Below the pieces are notes generated by a model that was given only the letters and a program-made list of their open reading frames with translations, was not told where the DNA came from and ran no database searches. A program made the translations under genes and the position numbers. Of a DNA stretch of 64,000 nt, positions 21,980-33,279 are shown in pieces. How positions within the stretch are numbered: the stretch's first letter is position 1; each line of letters opens with the position of its first letter. Origin of the DNA: Microglena sp. YARC (taxonomy: Eukaryota; Chlorophyta; Chlorophyceae; Chlamydomonadales; Chlamydomonadaceae); contig CM039464.1 in NCBI GenBank assembly GCA_022414725.1, forward strand, positions 32,407,895 through 32,471,894. Direction: 5' to 3'.

Positions 21980-22232
21980 CAGATCATCCTGTGACTCAAT
22001 CTGCTTCCTTCCTCTTCCCCCTGACGGTCGTCGTCCGCCTTAGCTGGAGCCTCCTCTACCTCGGCCTGTGTCGGGCCGTGCCGATGCTGCATGAGTAGTT
22101 CCTGGCTTGCGTAGGCTCCCACCGTCCTTTGGCAATGCCTCACGTGTTCCTTGGTCATGTGTACCGTCCTCAGACGCACCCCTTCCTCCTCCTCCTCCCC
22201 TCCCAGGCAATATGGGACGTGGATCTGCAATC
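21980..22232 (-). CDS. Probable exon with acidic tract, minus strand
   Basis: The minus strand is open for about 80 codons: HVPYCLGGEEEEEGVRLR, HMTKEHVRHCQRTVGAY, then AEVEEAPAKADDDRQGEEEG, ending at a strong donor CTG/GTAAGTTTT (exon end 21,980). It could be an upstream exon of the helical-repeat gene, but the phase (two leftover bases) does not match the acceptor at 20,888, so another exon or another gene is needed. The Glu run may be GAG/GGA slippage. Product not recognised. Confidence 0.4.
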
Positions 22233-25147
22233 AAGAACCCAAGGGCAGTTGGTAAGAAAAGGGCATTTATGTATGTCGCAGTCCGGTCCATGGCTATCAA
22301 TTCCAGCTACAAACAACAGCTTCTTGGCAGCTTCCTGCCTATCCAGCTAATCATCTCATAGTCTAGTGCACTTGGACACTAACGTCATCAGTATTACAAC
22401 CAGTTGAAATCTTTGTGTATAACGCATTGGATGATTCGAGGAGCTGCCTAGAAGTTGCGGCTAATGGCTGAAGTTGAAAAGCATTGGTCAGTTCATTAGA
22501 ATGACTCACTCAACTTGATCCAGAGGGGCCCTCTCTTACCAACACCACAGTAAAATCTAACATCTAAACAAACTCCTACCATATGAGGCTAAAAGCAAAA
22601 TATACGATATGCAAACTCCTTCTATACCAGCCAGCTCCACAGGGCCCATGTTCTCCCAACCCCAAAGTTGTACCCAACGTATAAAAAAAACTCCTTATAT
22701 GTATGTAGCGCAAAGGATAATCTTACAGATGTGAACTCCTTCCATACCATCCAAGCCTGCATGCTCCGGAGGGTCTTGCCTGCTTTTCCCAATTGCATTG
22801 TCATGTGCAATGCATTAACTATCACAGGTGGTGCAGACAAACGTCTGACGGGTATGCAAACTCCAACCAAACTAGCATGCTACAGAGGCCCCCTCTTGTA
22901 CCACCCAAAGCGAGCCATGGCACAATTAAAGCCACAGCATCATTGACAAACTTCTACCATAGGAAGCGCAGGCCACATGTGATGTTGGGGGTCCCCATGT
23001 GACGGGTCTCGTCTTTCCAGGTGCAGCTACAAACTTCCACACTGACAACACAGTTGGAGCAGGTGGCCTCAAGTGCAGCATGCTTCTTGCTGTCAACATC
23101 TTATTAGCTTATGTTCAAAGCCCCACCTAGCCTGCAGACAGAGGAAGATGTGCAGATCATGTCAAGGTCAAGGTTGGATGTCACGTCAAGGATAATTTTG
23201 AAAGAGGACGATGTGCAGGTCATGTCAAGGACACGGTTGGATGTCATTGTGAAGGGTTGTCGAGTCAAGGTTGTGGCTGGATTTCATGCCAAGGACAGGT
23301 TTCACGCAGCTTTCCGAAATTTGCGGACTTGCGCACTGACTGAGGCCCTACGGTAGTCGAGTCTCTGGGTGCGTAGTGTCGTAGCCCGTCAGCATGGCAT
23401 CAACGGATTGGGCGATCTGCGGACTGGTGCAGACTGCAGGATGATTGGGACGACGTTTAACAACCTTGGGCAGGGACAGGGGTGCCTTGTGGGAGAGGTT
23501 CGGATTTCTCCTCCATATTTTCTGTAGCATCGATAAAGGGCGCCTACTCCCTCGTTCCGAATAGGAAACGCTCCATGACATCGCATATAATCCTTCCAGC
23601 TTAGGGCTAGTGCAGGTAGGGAGACCTACCCTTTGAGGCAAAGATCCTCTTTGTCAAAACAAAAACCGGCAAATTCTGTGTGAGGGTATCAGAACGCGGT
23701 GCAGTTGTCGATGGAAATACGTCTTCATCACGCTAGGGGTCGAAAACAAGCCAGTGAGGTGGGATGGCTGGGGGCAGGATTCCTGCCGCAGGAAGATAAG
23801 TGGCTATCTATGTACCTGAGACGATTTCGATCGATTGGGGGCACGCGTATGACGGATCGATTTCCGATGGAGGTGCGCGCAGGGGTACTATGAGATACCG
23901 CAGGGTGTTAAACTAACAGCAAGCAAATCCCCGAGACACTTCCTTGACGTTAGTGTCCAAGAGATTGGATCGAGGGAGGGGACAGGTCGACAGAGAGTCT
24001 CAAATCTCAAGTCGCTCAAGGGGATAGGTGGAAGTCTAGGAAAGGACGATGATGAATTGGGCAAGGTGCGTCACTCTCCGATGCATCCAAACAAGCTGAT
24101 GCGGCTGAGAGGAAACCGTGAGTATAACGAGCAGGTCCAGATTAGAGTTCGGGCAGGGGCGGACATGGGCGGACAGGGTTTCCATTTTTGACAAACGGTG
24201 TCAGCATATGGCGTGTTCCTGTTCTTGGTCGGCCCGAAGGCGACCTAGGCCGCGACGTATGGATCGTAACTGTGATCTGGCGAATTTGGCGATCTGGCGA
24301 TTTTTGTGAAAATGTGAAGTCCGTGTAGCAGCTGTCGCCGTGATTCATTTGTCATATCAGTGGATTCTCGTCACTCAAACTGTCACGTGAACGTTGTGAA
24401 AAGGAACAGCATGTGCTGCATGTGTTATGAATTGCGTTTAATAGGCCTGACCAATAAATTTTCTAAGTTGCCGAGAACAAAGCTCATTGACTTCTATTTC
24501 TTTCCTGCTCTCCTACTGACCGCATTATATCGAGCTTCAAATTATCCAGCTATTCCTCGCTAGGCTAATTATCGCCAGGTATACCAGATATACAATTATC
24601 TAATCAAGATTGATAACTGGCTCTGAAACTACCGTAGGAAGGACTGGAAAAGGAACTAAAGCTCCCGCAAATAATAAAAATAAGAGTGAACAACTAGATC
24701 CAACACTTCTCAATGAGATGAAAGACTAGAGAAAGAGTGAACAGGAGGTAGAAAGAGGTAGAAAGTATTCAAACTGGAATAGGAAGCTGGCATACAACTG
24801 GATTCAACTGGAACAAGTCCTATGAAGCCAGTCAGTTATGAGACATACAGGTGGCTGACGCATGCGTCAGGCTTCGTCTCTGTTGTACTGTCAGATGGAT
24901 TTACAAACGGACAACGGGTGGATCTGGGGGCTCCCGCCCCCCAGATGGTGGGGCTCGGCCAAAAAGGAAAAGCATATAGGAGGTAGACAACTTAGGAAAA
25001 AGGGGACGAAAAGGAGTACAATATAAATAACTAGTCCTAATTCTTCTAGTCTAGGATTAGTGCAGGGAGACCCGACCTCTTGAGGCGAAAATCCTCCCCA
25101 AAACAAACTAGTTCATTGGACATGAGACACAGCAGGGTACTACATTT
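22233..25147. other. Sparse region, no supported gene
   Basis: I see no exon series or RNA gene. Features noted: GAGCTGCCTAGAAGTTG (22,440), a member of the dispersed 65-bp family; a two-copy tandem repeat at 23,135-23,260 built on CAGATCATGTCAAGG and TTGGATGTCA; a pair of related segments at about 23,595-23,665 and 25,035-25,105 sharing CTAGTGCAGG, GGGAGACC and TTGAGGC with AATCCTC; and a hairpin ATCTGGGGGC/GCCCCCCAGAT at 24,922-24,946. The short ORFs are all under 90 codons with no homology I can name. Confidence 0.45.
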
Positions 25148-25390
25148 TGTTATTGACTGATTTATGTATCAGCCTCTGAGTTAGCAAAGTGCACACCGGT
25201 ACCTGTTCCCTCATGGTCCCGTGTTGCCTGCCGCCAGGCCACAGGCTAACTGTGGCCTGCACGTGACTGCAGTACCTTGCAGTACACATCCCTATTCTAT
25301 ATGATTGCGCCTGTTGCGCGTACTAGTATCTTCTCCGCTATCGTGCTTATACCGTTGTAAAGAACTTACATTAAGAGGTTATACGCTCCA
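25148..25390 (+). mobile_element. 5' LTR of a copia-type retrotransposon
   Basis: It begins TGTTATTGACTG and ends TACGCTCCA (TG...CA), 243 bases, directly upstream of the gag region. It contains GCAAAGTGCACACCGGT and CCCGTGTTGCCTGCCGCC, which align with the solo LTR at 18.7 kb. The exact 3' limit is inferred from the CA end; a primer-binding site is uncertain (CTGGTACCAG at 25,432 resembles an initiator-Met type site but lies 40 bases inside). No matching 3' LTR is in the window. Confidence 0.6.
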
Positions 25391-25907
25391 TCAATAGACG
25401 CTAAAGAAGACAGCCGCTGCGTACTGACCCTCTGGTACCAGTTCCCCTCTGACTAGCTCGAAGGCCCGAGTTCGAGCATCTGGATCCCAGACTACGGATC
25501 CAACTAACCGCTGCTCCGCATATCCTACTGCTTCTACCAAGACCTATTTGGATCTGCCGCTGCGTCCGCTTACTACTGGAGTAAGCAAGAGCACCTGCTA
25601 GTCACCGAAATCTATGAAGTTAATTTTGAAAGACGTCCTCACCGAGATACCACACAGAGCTGTATTGATCGCCGACCATCATTGTGCTTGCAACCACAGC
25701 CTTCAACAAGAGGCTCCTGTTGCTGAACCCTGCCACCCCGCGAAGTTCAACATTTCCACTCCACTGGATCCTTTTGGATCACCAATCCCCACAAGCACAC
25801 CATCCCCACTTCCCCTGCCCCGCCCTCGTAACCCCACTTCATCCATCACTCCGACCAACAACTTCAAGACCCCAGCTGAGAAGACAGCTACTCATCAATC
25901 ATCATGC

Positions 25908-26735
25908 ACAACGCCAAGATCTTCAGTGGCAACAACATAAACACCTGGCGTAACGCCAGGGTGCATATTCTCCTCGACCTACCTTAAGTCCGACAAGGAC
26001 TGTATCGCCATCGCATATGACTGCCAGCAGCCGGCCCCCCTTGCAGGGGAGCCTAATAACTCAGATGGTTACCCTGCTGACGACATTGCTTACCATGTTG
26101 TTGCGGGTGCTGATCCAGCTGTTCCAGTTCGTGGTGTTCCCAACAGGATCTCCACCTGGAAGAACAACAAGGCGTACAAGATGATCCTAGACCGAGTGTC
26201 AGATCCGATTCAACAAGCCATCCTTGCTCACACTGACATGGCCACAAAAGCTTTCAGGTTCTTGGACGCCCTCTACTCTGAGCAAGCTGGAAACCGAGAG
26301 CTGACATCTGTCACCAACCTCTATGCCCTCACCATGTCTGCCCATGAATCACTGCAGACATACCTCTCCAGAGCAGCTGACTTGTACTCCCAACTCCCCC
26401 AGATCCAAGGGACTTCCAACACCTCCATATCCACCTTTCTGAACATCATTGTCAAGGGACTCAACTCCCGCCCTGAATATGATGGTTACATCAACCAGTT
26501 CAACCCATCTGAAGTCACTACCTTTGCCATCCTCCAAGCAAAAATTACAAACTGGTGCTTGGTCAAGAATGTAGACCCCGCCCCATCTCCAGAGGAAGCT
26601 GAGATGGCTGCAGCAGCCTACAAGTACAGAAGGTCCTCCAACAACAGAGGCCCTAAGGCTGGGAGAGACAGAAGAGACATCAACAAGAAAATGACCTGCT
26701 GTAACTGTGGAGGAGAAGGTCGCAGCTCAAGGGAA
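25908..26735 (+). pseudogene. Copia-type Gag (5' part), zinc knuckle altered
   Basis: Gag begins near HNAKIFSGNNINTWRNA at 25,908 and, after frame breaks before 26,181, runs on as one open frame with typical copia Gag features: RVSDPIQQAILAHTDMATKA, YSEQAGNRELTSVTNLYAL, SLQTYLSRAADLY, ending in a knuckle CCNCGGEGRSSRE. The knuckle's expected His is Arg (CGC for CAC). Without the LINE insertion at 26,736 the frame would continue directly into CPSSDS at 27,050, supplying the last Cys. The family role is binding and packaging element RNA. Two independent lesions mean this copy is not autonomous. Confidence 0.7.
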
Positions 26736-27042
26736 GCCCTGGACTGCTTAGTGGCACCGTAATTTATCATCCCTTTTTTTCTTCTTCTTGTGACTTCTCA
26801 TTTGTTAGCTTCTTACCTCCGCCACTGTAAGTGGTTGAGATCTGGGTCCGGCTCTAAGGGGTTTAATACCTACGCCACCAAAACGGTGGTTGGGAGTTTG
26901 GTTTGTTTGTCCTCGACACACCCCTGATGTAATGGGGTTTTTTGCTTTGTGGGTGCTTTTTCTTTTTGTTTAAAGCACAGAGTCTCATACACCCTCGCGG
27001 TGTCAAGTAGACTTTAACATGTAATGTAATGTAATGTAATGT
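26736..27042 (+). mobile_element. 5'-truncated LINE tail inserted in copia gag
   Basis: The inserted piece carries the last codons of a LINE ORF (ALDCLVAP then stop), about 250 bases of T-rich 3' UTR and a terminal (TGTAA)n run at 27,030-27,042. The target site AAGGGAA flanks it at 26,729-26,735 and 27,043-27,049. Severe 5' truncation, a simple-repeat tail and a 7-bp duplication are hallmarks of target-primed reverse transcription. It is not an end of the 28.7-41 kb LINE, whose tail is TTTCAA-like. Confidence 0.8.
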
Positions 27043-27049
27043 AAGGGAA

Positions 27050-28438
27050 TGCCCCAGCTCTGACTCAGACCTGGCTTACAGGCCAGTTGACTCTGATGCT
27101 GCTGACATTGGATCAAAGTCACCCCCCAAGGAGAGATCTGGTGACGACAAGGACTCAGGCAAGAAGAAGTCCCCACCTCGCTGGAGAAGCGACCGTGCTA
27201 AGAGGAGCCAAAGCAGAGGACTCCATGCCCATGTTGCTGATGGGGACTGCTCCACATCCACTTCCAACTCTGACAGTCAAAGTGAAGGGGAGGAGCACAA
27301 CTTCTTATCCCTAGCACTGCCAGAGGACACCCCACAGCCAACAAACTTTGCTGCATCCACAAGAGGCAAGTCTGTGTCTTTTCCCCTGCCATCTGACCCC
27401 CAGGCTGACTGTACTTTCTTTGGGCACATGAGTGCTGGTGATGATTGCACTTTACATGAAGATGATGACGAAGTTTTACAAGCAGCCCTACAGAAAGAAT
27501 GGACCATAGACACTGCAGCCCACTTCCATGCCACAAGTAACACCTCCTATCTGCATGACATTCAGGATCTCCCACAGCCCATTAAGCTGCAGCTGGCAGA
27601 CCAAGGAGCTCCAACTATCATCTGCAGACAGATAGGGAAGGCCTGGATCAAGGGCCATGACAAGGCACTGATCATCAATGGGGTACTCCTTGCAGACTGC
27701 AAAATGCCCAACATCATTAGCATCCATGCAGCCACCAACCTGTGCCCAGACCTCCAAGTCCACCTGTCCAATACCAAGGCCACTCTCTCCATACCTAGCA
27801 AATCTGGCACCAAGCTACTCCTATCATGTCCCAAAAGGCATGGGATCTACCTCACTCAAACCTACCCAGATACCCACAGTGACCACTCCAGTGGACCACC
27901 CACTTCCTACATCATGATGGTCACCAAAGCTGTCTGCCATACTTCATCTACTTCCCACACTGGCTCTGAGACAGGGCAGTACCCACCCACTCATGAGACT
28001 GCCCCCAGTAGGGTTGATCAAGACTTTCAAGAATCTACCCCTGCTCCTGAGCCATCTACATCCCACACTGGCTCTGAGAAAGGGCAGTGCCCACCCACTC
28101 ATGAGACTGCCCCCTGTAGGTCTGATCAAGACCATGCTTCATCTACTTCCCACACTGGCTCTGAGACAGGTCAGAACCCACCCACTCATGAGACTGCCCC
28201 CAGTAGGGCTGATCAAGACTTTCAAGAATCTACCCCTGCTCCTGAGCCATCTACATCCCACACTGACTATGAGAAAGGGCAGTGCCCACCCACTCATGAG
28301 ACTACCCACAGTACCTATGAAGAACCTGCTGTAACCAACATCCCTTCCTTTCCTCATCCTAACACCCCTTCCACTTCAGAGACCTGCCCTACAGAAACTG
28401 ACAGTGACAGGTTGCATCAGGTTTGGCTAACTGGCTAG
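27050..28438 (+). pseudogene. Copia-type Gag end, protease and linker, truncated
   Basis: Gag continues as an acidic/basic linker (SKSPPKERSGDDKDSGKKKS), then an aspartic protease of copia type: WTIDTAAHFHATSNTSYL at about 27,500 occupies the place of the usual W-x-x-D-S/T-G-A motif, with DTA in place of DTG. Regions LQLADQGAPTIICRQIGKAW and ADCKMPNIISI fit the rest of the fold. After 27,940 comes a Ser/Thr/Pro/His-rich linker made of two copies of a 195-bp unit (STSHTGSE, GQ, PPTHETAP). The frame stops at 28,438 inside the 65-bp repeat; integrase, RT and RNase H are absent. Confidence 0.65.
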
Positions 28439-28690
28439 TCAGGGGAGCTGCCTAGCAGTTAATGCCCATAGCTGAGTTGCATCAAGTCTGGCTGACTCGC
28501 CAGTCAGGGGAGCTGCCTAGAAGCTGATGCTTGTAGCAGAATTGTATTAGCCTAGACTGTCTGGCCAGTCAGTGGAGCTAACAGCAGCTAATGCTCGTAA
28601 CATAAATGTATCAGAATTTGCTGACTGGCCAGTCAGGGAAGCTGCCTAGCAGCTGATGCTCATAGCTGAATTGCATTAGGTTGGACTGAT
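28411..28690. repeat. 65-bp tandem repeat with palindromic core
   Basis: Four copies start at 28,411, 28,476, 28,541 and 28,605 and a partial one at 28,670. Each holds CTGACTGGCCAGTCAG or a close variant (a 16-base perfect palindrome at best) and GGAGCTGCCTAGCAGCTGATGC. Single diverged copies of the same unit are scattered at about 17,610, 21,588 and 22,440. It truncates the copia element. Confidence 0.85.
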
Positions 28691-28823
28691 AGATTTGATA
28701 GTAATCAAGTGAACATACCAAATATAACCGACAAACTTCGAGAGCAAATTTCGTAGGCGCTACTTCCCCTCCGCATTAGCGGAAACTGGATTCGGAATGC
28801 CGCGACGCTAGGCTTTGTAACGA

Positions 28824-29422
28824 TCACACCCGCGAGGGAAATGAGCAATGTGCCCCCATCTCAGATCCACCGCTCCCCACCTCCACCTCCTCCAAAGTGA
28901 TCCATCTCAATTGTCGGCGAGCAAGCAGTTCGAATCCAGGGAAGCAGCGCTCTGGAAGCACCAGAGCGCAGCAAAACCCATGGGAAAAGGTAGGGAATAT
29001 CAAAGCGCCCAACGCCACTGCCAGCATCACCCAACCAAATTCTACCACCAAAATCCCCATACCGGGCGGATTACCAAATCTACACCAATCAAGAAGAACA
29101 ACACCACGTTTCGAGCGGACACGCTGTCGCGAAGCGATCCTGGAACACCTGCTATACAGATATTCCAGGATGGGGCACCTGCATACCAAATCCCACTAAG
29201 ATCGTCACTACCCTCCGACGAATCCTGACCACCATAAAAAAAAGTATCATCTCCACCTCCAGCATCAAACATTCAAAAACCACCACCAAACCCTACTATG
29301 GAAAAGTTTCCATCTCCAACGCGACGATCCACATCGTCGTCCTTCTTATCCTCCTAACAAGCACAGCCTTCCTACACCGCAACACTTGCAACTCTCAAGC
29401 CCCACAACCCTCCAACGATACT
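28824..29422. other. 5' region of LINE copy 1, no clear frame
   Basis: Short overlapping frames only. The sequence is unique in the window and likely represents the 5' UTR or the decayed start of ORF1. Confidence 0.35.
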
Positions 29423-30247
29423 ATGCTCCGATATGGCCCCTACCAATCCAAGCTCATCACAGGTGAGAACTACGAGTCGTGCCTCCCCAGTAACGACCTG
29501 TACTCACGCACCGACCCTCAACCTCCATCAGACCATCGCTGCTCTGCAACAACACACTCCATCCAAACCAACATCTCCCCCAATTCCACCCTTACTGGGA
29601 TAATACCGTCCATCGCGGCGAAGGTGAGAGTCCTATTGAATCCTGCAGATTCAATGGGGGGCAAAAGCCTGACGGCAGCCCCCAAAATGGAAAGCATAAG
29701 CCTGACGGCAGCTATCCGAACCTCGCAAATAACAATATCTCCTCGACAGGTCTCAGTGGCACCAAGCCTGTGCTCGAATCCAGAGGGGACGTCCTCTACC
29801 CCCCCCGAGGATTCACCGCGCAACGCCACTTCTTCCTGGATGCTCACCTACAGCGAGCCATCCGAGCCTATGAGACCCACGAGGAAATTAACGCAACCAC
29901 CCACCCTCCGTCACCCAACGACGAATCAGTCTTCCACAACATCGACCCCTTCGCGGCCGAGCCTGAGCGACCAAACAGTTGTGACTTACCCCATCCACGG
30001 CATTCCCCAAGATGCCAAGATTATCAAGGTGGTGCTGGGAGGCATTGTTGGCAACACCACCAGCATGAGGCTTACCAACAGGCCTAGACCCGGCTTCTTC
30101 CTTGACAATGCCTTGGCTTGCACCACCCCTGACTCTGTTGCTAGGCATGTCAACGCAGCATTCCGCCAGATGCCCCCTGGCATACTGGCTGGCGACATCA
30201 GTGAGAAGCATGTCGATCAAGTCCGCAGCACCCTACTACACCTGTAG
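29423..30247 (+). pseudogene. LINE copy 1 ORF1-like fragment, N-terminal
   Basis: Open for 274 codons. The first two thirds are Ser/Thr/Pro-rich; the last third looks folded: VVTYPIHGIPQDAKIIKVVL, GNTTSMRLTNRPRPGFFLDN, PDSVARHVNAAFRQMPPGIL, ending DQVRSTLLHL. Position (first ORF of the element) suggests an RNA-binding or structural ORF1 product; no RRM, zinc knuckle or coiled coil can be pointed to, so the role is by position only. Confidence 0.4.
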
Positions 30248-30426
30248 AGTGGAAAGTAACAGTCCACATTCATGCCACTCACCTGCACAAACTCCCCTCC
30301 TGACTATCAAACACCTCTGCAACTTTGCAGTCCTATCCAAAAGCAGAAACCTTGAGACAGGGGTACCCACTCTCACCCCTCTAGTAAACACCAAACACCT
30401 CATTCCCTGCAAAATCTTAGTCAATA

Positions 30427-32122
30427 TTGAAGACAGTGAGAGCCTCTATCCCAAGGGCACCATCTCTAGAGCCAACATCATCACTAGACTTACCTCCCTG
30501 GGCAGGTCCACCAGAAAACCCTGCCTGGCAGATCATTGATGTTTGTCAGCAGGCCAGGATCTCCACCCATACTCCCAGTGGAAGTGTCCTCTCAGAGCAA
30601 CCACTGCACCTACTGCCAACAACACTTGTACCCATCCCCCACTATCCCCCCGGCAGAACAACCAACCCTGCACACCCACCAGCCCCAGGGGCATCTCCAG
30701 ACCCCCTAGCTGAAGGGGAAGATGAGCATATGACAGAAGCACAGGGCACAGATGTCACTGACTCTCCCACACCCCTCTCCAACCCTGATGCCCCTGGCCA
30801 TGACCATGCCCTTCCCACCAAGAAGGCCTGTCAAGGGGCAAGAAGCAGAAGACCGCAGATGATGCAGAAGTCACAGGACCCCCAGGAAACTCACCTCACC
30901 CTCACCTCCCTCAGCTTCTCTGTCCCAGTGACTTATCCCCCCCCTGACTACCTCGACTTCCACGACATCGAGGAGGTTCGCCGAGCCTCTGAAGCTTACA
31001 TGCACTCCGACTGGAGGAACATCGAAGCAGAAGACAAACCAACTGGCTTGTGAAGCTCGAGGTCATCCTCCAGCTTGCCTTGATTAACACAGAAGACCAA
31101 GTCGCCACCATTACATTGCATAACTCACTCAACTTCATGATGGTAGAGACCACTCGCGACAACAGGACTGTCACCAGCGCCATGTGCGCCACTCCCGCAA
31201 TCAAGGAGTCCATTGAGTCCCTGCTCCCCCTCCACATCAGGAGGACTGGCCACTACAGCCTCTTCATCAGTCCCTCTCACATCCCCTCAGATGCCTACCA
31301 GTGCTCAGTGATCTTGAAGACTGACCAGATTGTCAACCTTGAAGACCGCCTTGGACTGCACCAAGCCATCATGGAATCCAACAGTCACTACCTCGCTACT
31401 CTGAGGAGGATGTTCCCCAAGGGAGCTGGAGGGCCTTTGATGAGGACCTACACTCACCAGACCTATGGGACATCATCTCCAGGGAAAAGATCTGCAGCTA
31501 TGATGTCACCACTGCTGCTCACATTAACAACTCCCTTGTCACCAGGGAGGGCATCCCCCTCCACTTACATGATCCTATCACCAGGTCAACACAAGCCAAC
31601 CGAGGCATCCACCTCATGCTCTTAAACAGAGCTACAGTCCTGATAACCTTCCTCTCCACCAGAGGCATCCTCCATTCTGGTGGCTCTACCTACACCCTCA
31701 GGCCCTCCTTTCTCCCTGACTACGACCCTGCCATGACCAAGGGCAAGCCAGGCAAGATCTGGAACTGCCTGGCCACTTGGATGATCAGGAGAGAGATCTC
31801 CAAGAATTCCGCCAAGGGAGAAGGCCCCCTTGACCCCCACACCAAGGGTGACCTGGACCAATGGAAGGCTCTCAAGACCTCCTGGATGGACACCCCCCCG
31901 AGTACCATGTCACCACCTACCAGAAGGCCATTGTTGACATGCTCCTCAACCATGCACCCCCTGACCCACCTGCAGCTGGCCACCTGCAACCCTACGAAAG
32001 CGCTAATGATGATGACATCTTTGGAGCAGGTGCCATCACGAGTGAGCACTGCAACACCCCAGCAGACCCTGAACTGGGAAATGACTGGAGCAGCTTCCTC
32101 CAAACAGCTGCTCTCAAGGTAA
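30427..32122 (+). pseudogene. LINE copy 1 ORF1-like fragments, C-terminal
   Basis: Three overlapping frames (30,427-31,053; 31,050-31,625; 31,616-32,122) join by single-base slips into one protein: a Pro-rich linker with a basic stretch (KKACQGARSRRPQ), YLDFHDIEEVRRASEAYMHS, LEVILQLALINTEDQVATIT, TGHYSLFISPSHIPSDAYQC, EDRLGLHQAIMESNSHYLAT, then a part reading FLSTRGILHSGGSTYTL and KIWNCLATWMIRREISKN. It has globular composition but no family I recognise. It lies directly before the protease block. Could be the rest of ORF1 or the N-terminus of ORF2. Confidence 0.4.
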
Positions 32123-32689
32123 ACCCAATCAAAACCAAACCCTATAGTACCTTCTACATCTGCATCCCTGCCACCAAAAACCAACAACATCAAAACACTC
32201 ACCACTCCACAGGTTGCCAGCAGCCACACAGCCACAAGGCCTACCCAAAGCCACCACCTACAAGGGACACAGGAAGTAGCAAACCCCCTGGACCTCTGGA
32301 TAACAGCAACTGCTCCTCCTGCTCTTCTCTCTTATCAGCACTACCCACTGTCTCAGTGGAAACATCCATTGCAAGAGCAAACAAGAATAGGGAAAATATA
32401 CATGGATATGAGCCCCTCTGGACACTATCTCCTTATATAGTCCCTGCCAGACCAAAGGCACAGCCTGCCACTCCTGTGCTGAGATTACAACCTGTAACAG
32501 ATTAAACCTTGCCTGCACTCTTCCCTCCCTATCTCTCCTGCTCTCACTCTACCCATAGACAGCTCAGACACTCCAGGAAGATGCTCACAGCAGTAAGTAC
32601 CCCTACAGCTGCCCTCTCCACTCCTCCTACACCCCCCACACTCAGAGGAGGTAGACCCAGAGGAAGCAGACGCCTACAAAAGTAAGTCT

Positions 32690-33279
32690 GAGTCTGCCCA
32701 TACTGGGAAGCCCAAAACAGCCTCCCACTTGCCAAATTCACTCCATCAACGCCTACCTTGGATACAAAGCCATGGATATATCAACCTAGTCCTAGACTTT
32801 GCTAACAAACTCCACACCCAAGTCACTAGAGCCACTGATAATCACTGGAAGGTTTATGGGATCATATTTTCTCAACCCCTCTGGAAACTATAATAATGCC
32901 CTTATTGACTACTACACCTTCACCAGGCAGACTGGCACTGGATACCTTGGTCAGCCACAGGAACCACCATACACACCACTACACACCTCATCTCCTAACA
33001 CTGAAGAAAACTATGAAACAGGCATCCAACTTGGTAGCACCAAACAACAAATTCTTAGCAGAATTCCCATCAATAGCAAAATTCATACTGCACTACTGGT
33101 CCAATGGCTATGGTCATGCAATCACTATCAAATACTACAACAATAAATGGTACAACCTTGACTCTGAACTCTCTGGACCCACCATCCTAACCCCCCAAGA
33201 CTGGCACCAGCTCCAGGGGTGCATCTACACTCTTAGCCAGGCTACACCCTCCTTCCATGGCTTATCCATTTCAACCTGA
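32690..33279 (+). pseudogene. Josephin-like cysteine protease domain, LINE copy 1
   Basis: Cysteine box: CQIHSINAYLGYK with the Cys codon at 32,730. This matches the Josephin pattern C-x-x-H-x-x-N (CAxHxxNN in ataxin-3 and Josephin-1/2). Histidine box: GYGHAITIKYYNNKWYNLDS, with His at 33,115 and the Asn of WYN at 33,154; Josephins have H-W/F-x-x-x-R...YYNLDS at the same spacing. The domain ends PQDWHQLQGCIYTL, shared with the copies in the second LINE. All three catalytic-type residues are present, but frame slips before 32,730 and within 32,760-33,010 break the ORF. The family hydrolyses ubiquitin conjugates; that this one does is inference. An OTU-type protease is the main alternative. Confidence 0.65.

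Noticed and set aside
25148..28438. Complete copia element
   Set aside because: Integrase, RT, RNase H and 3' LTR are missing; the element is cut by the 65-bp repeat.
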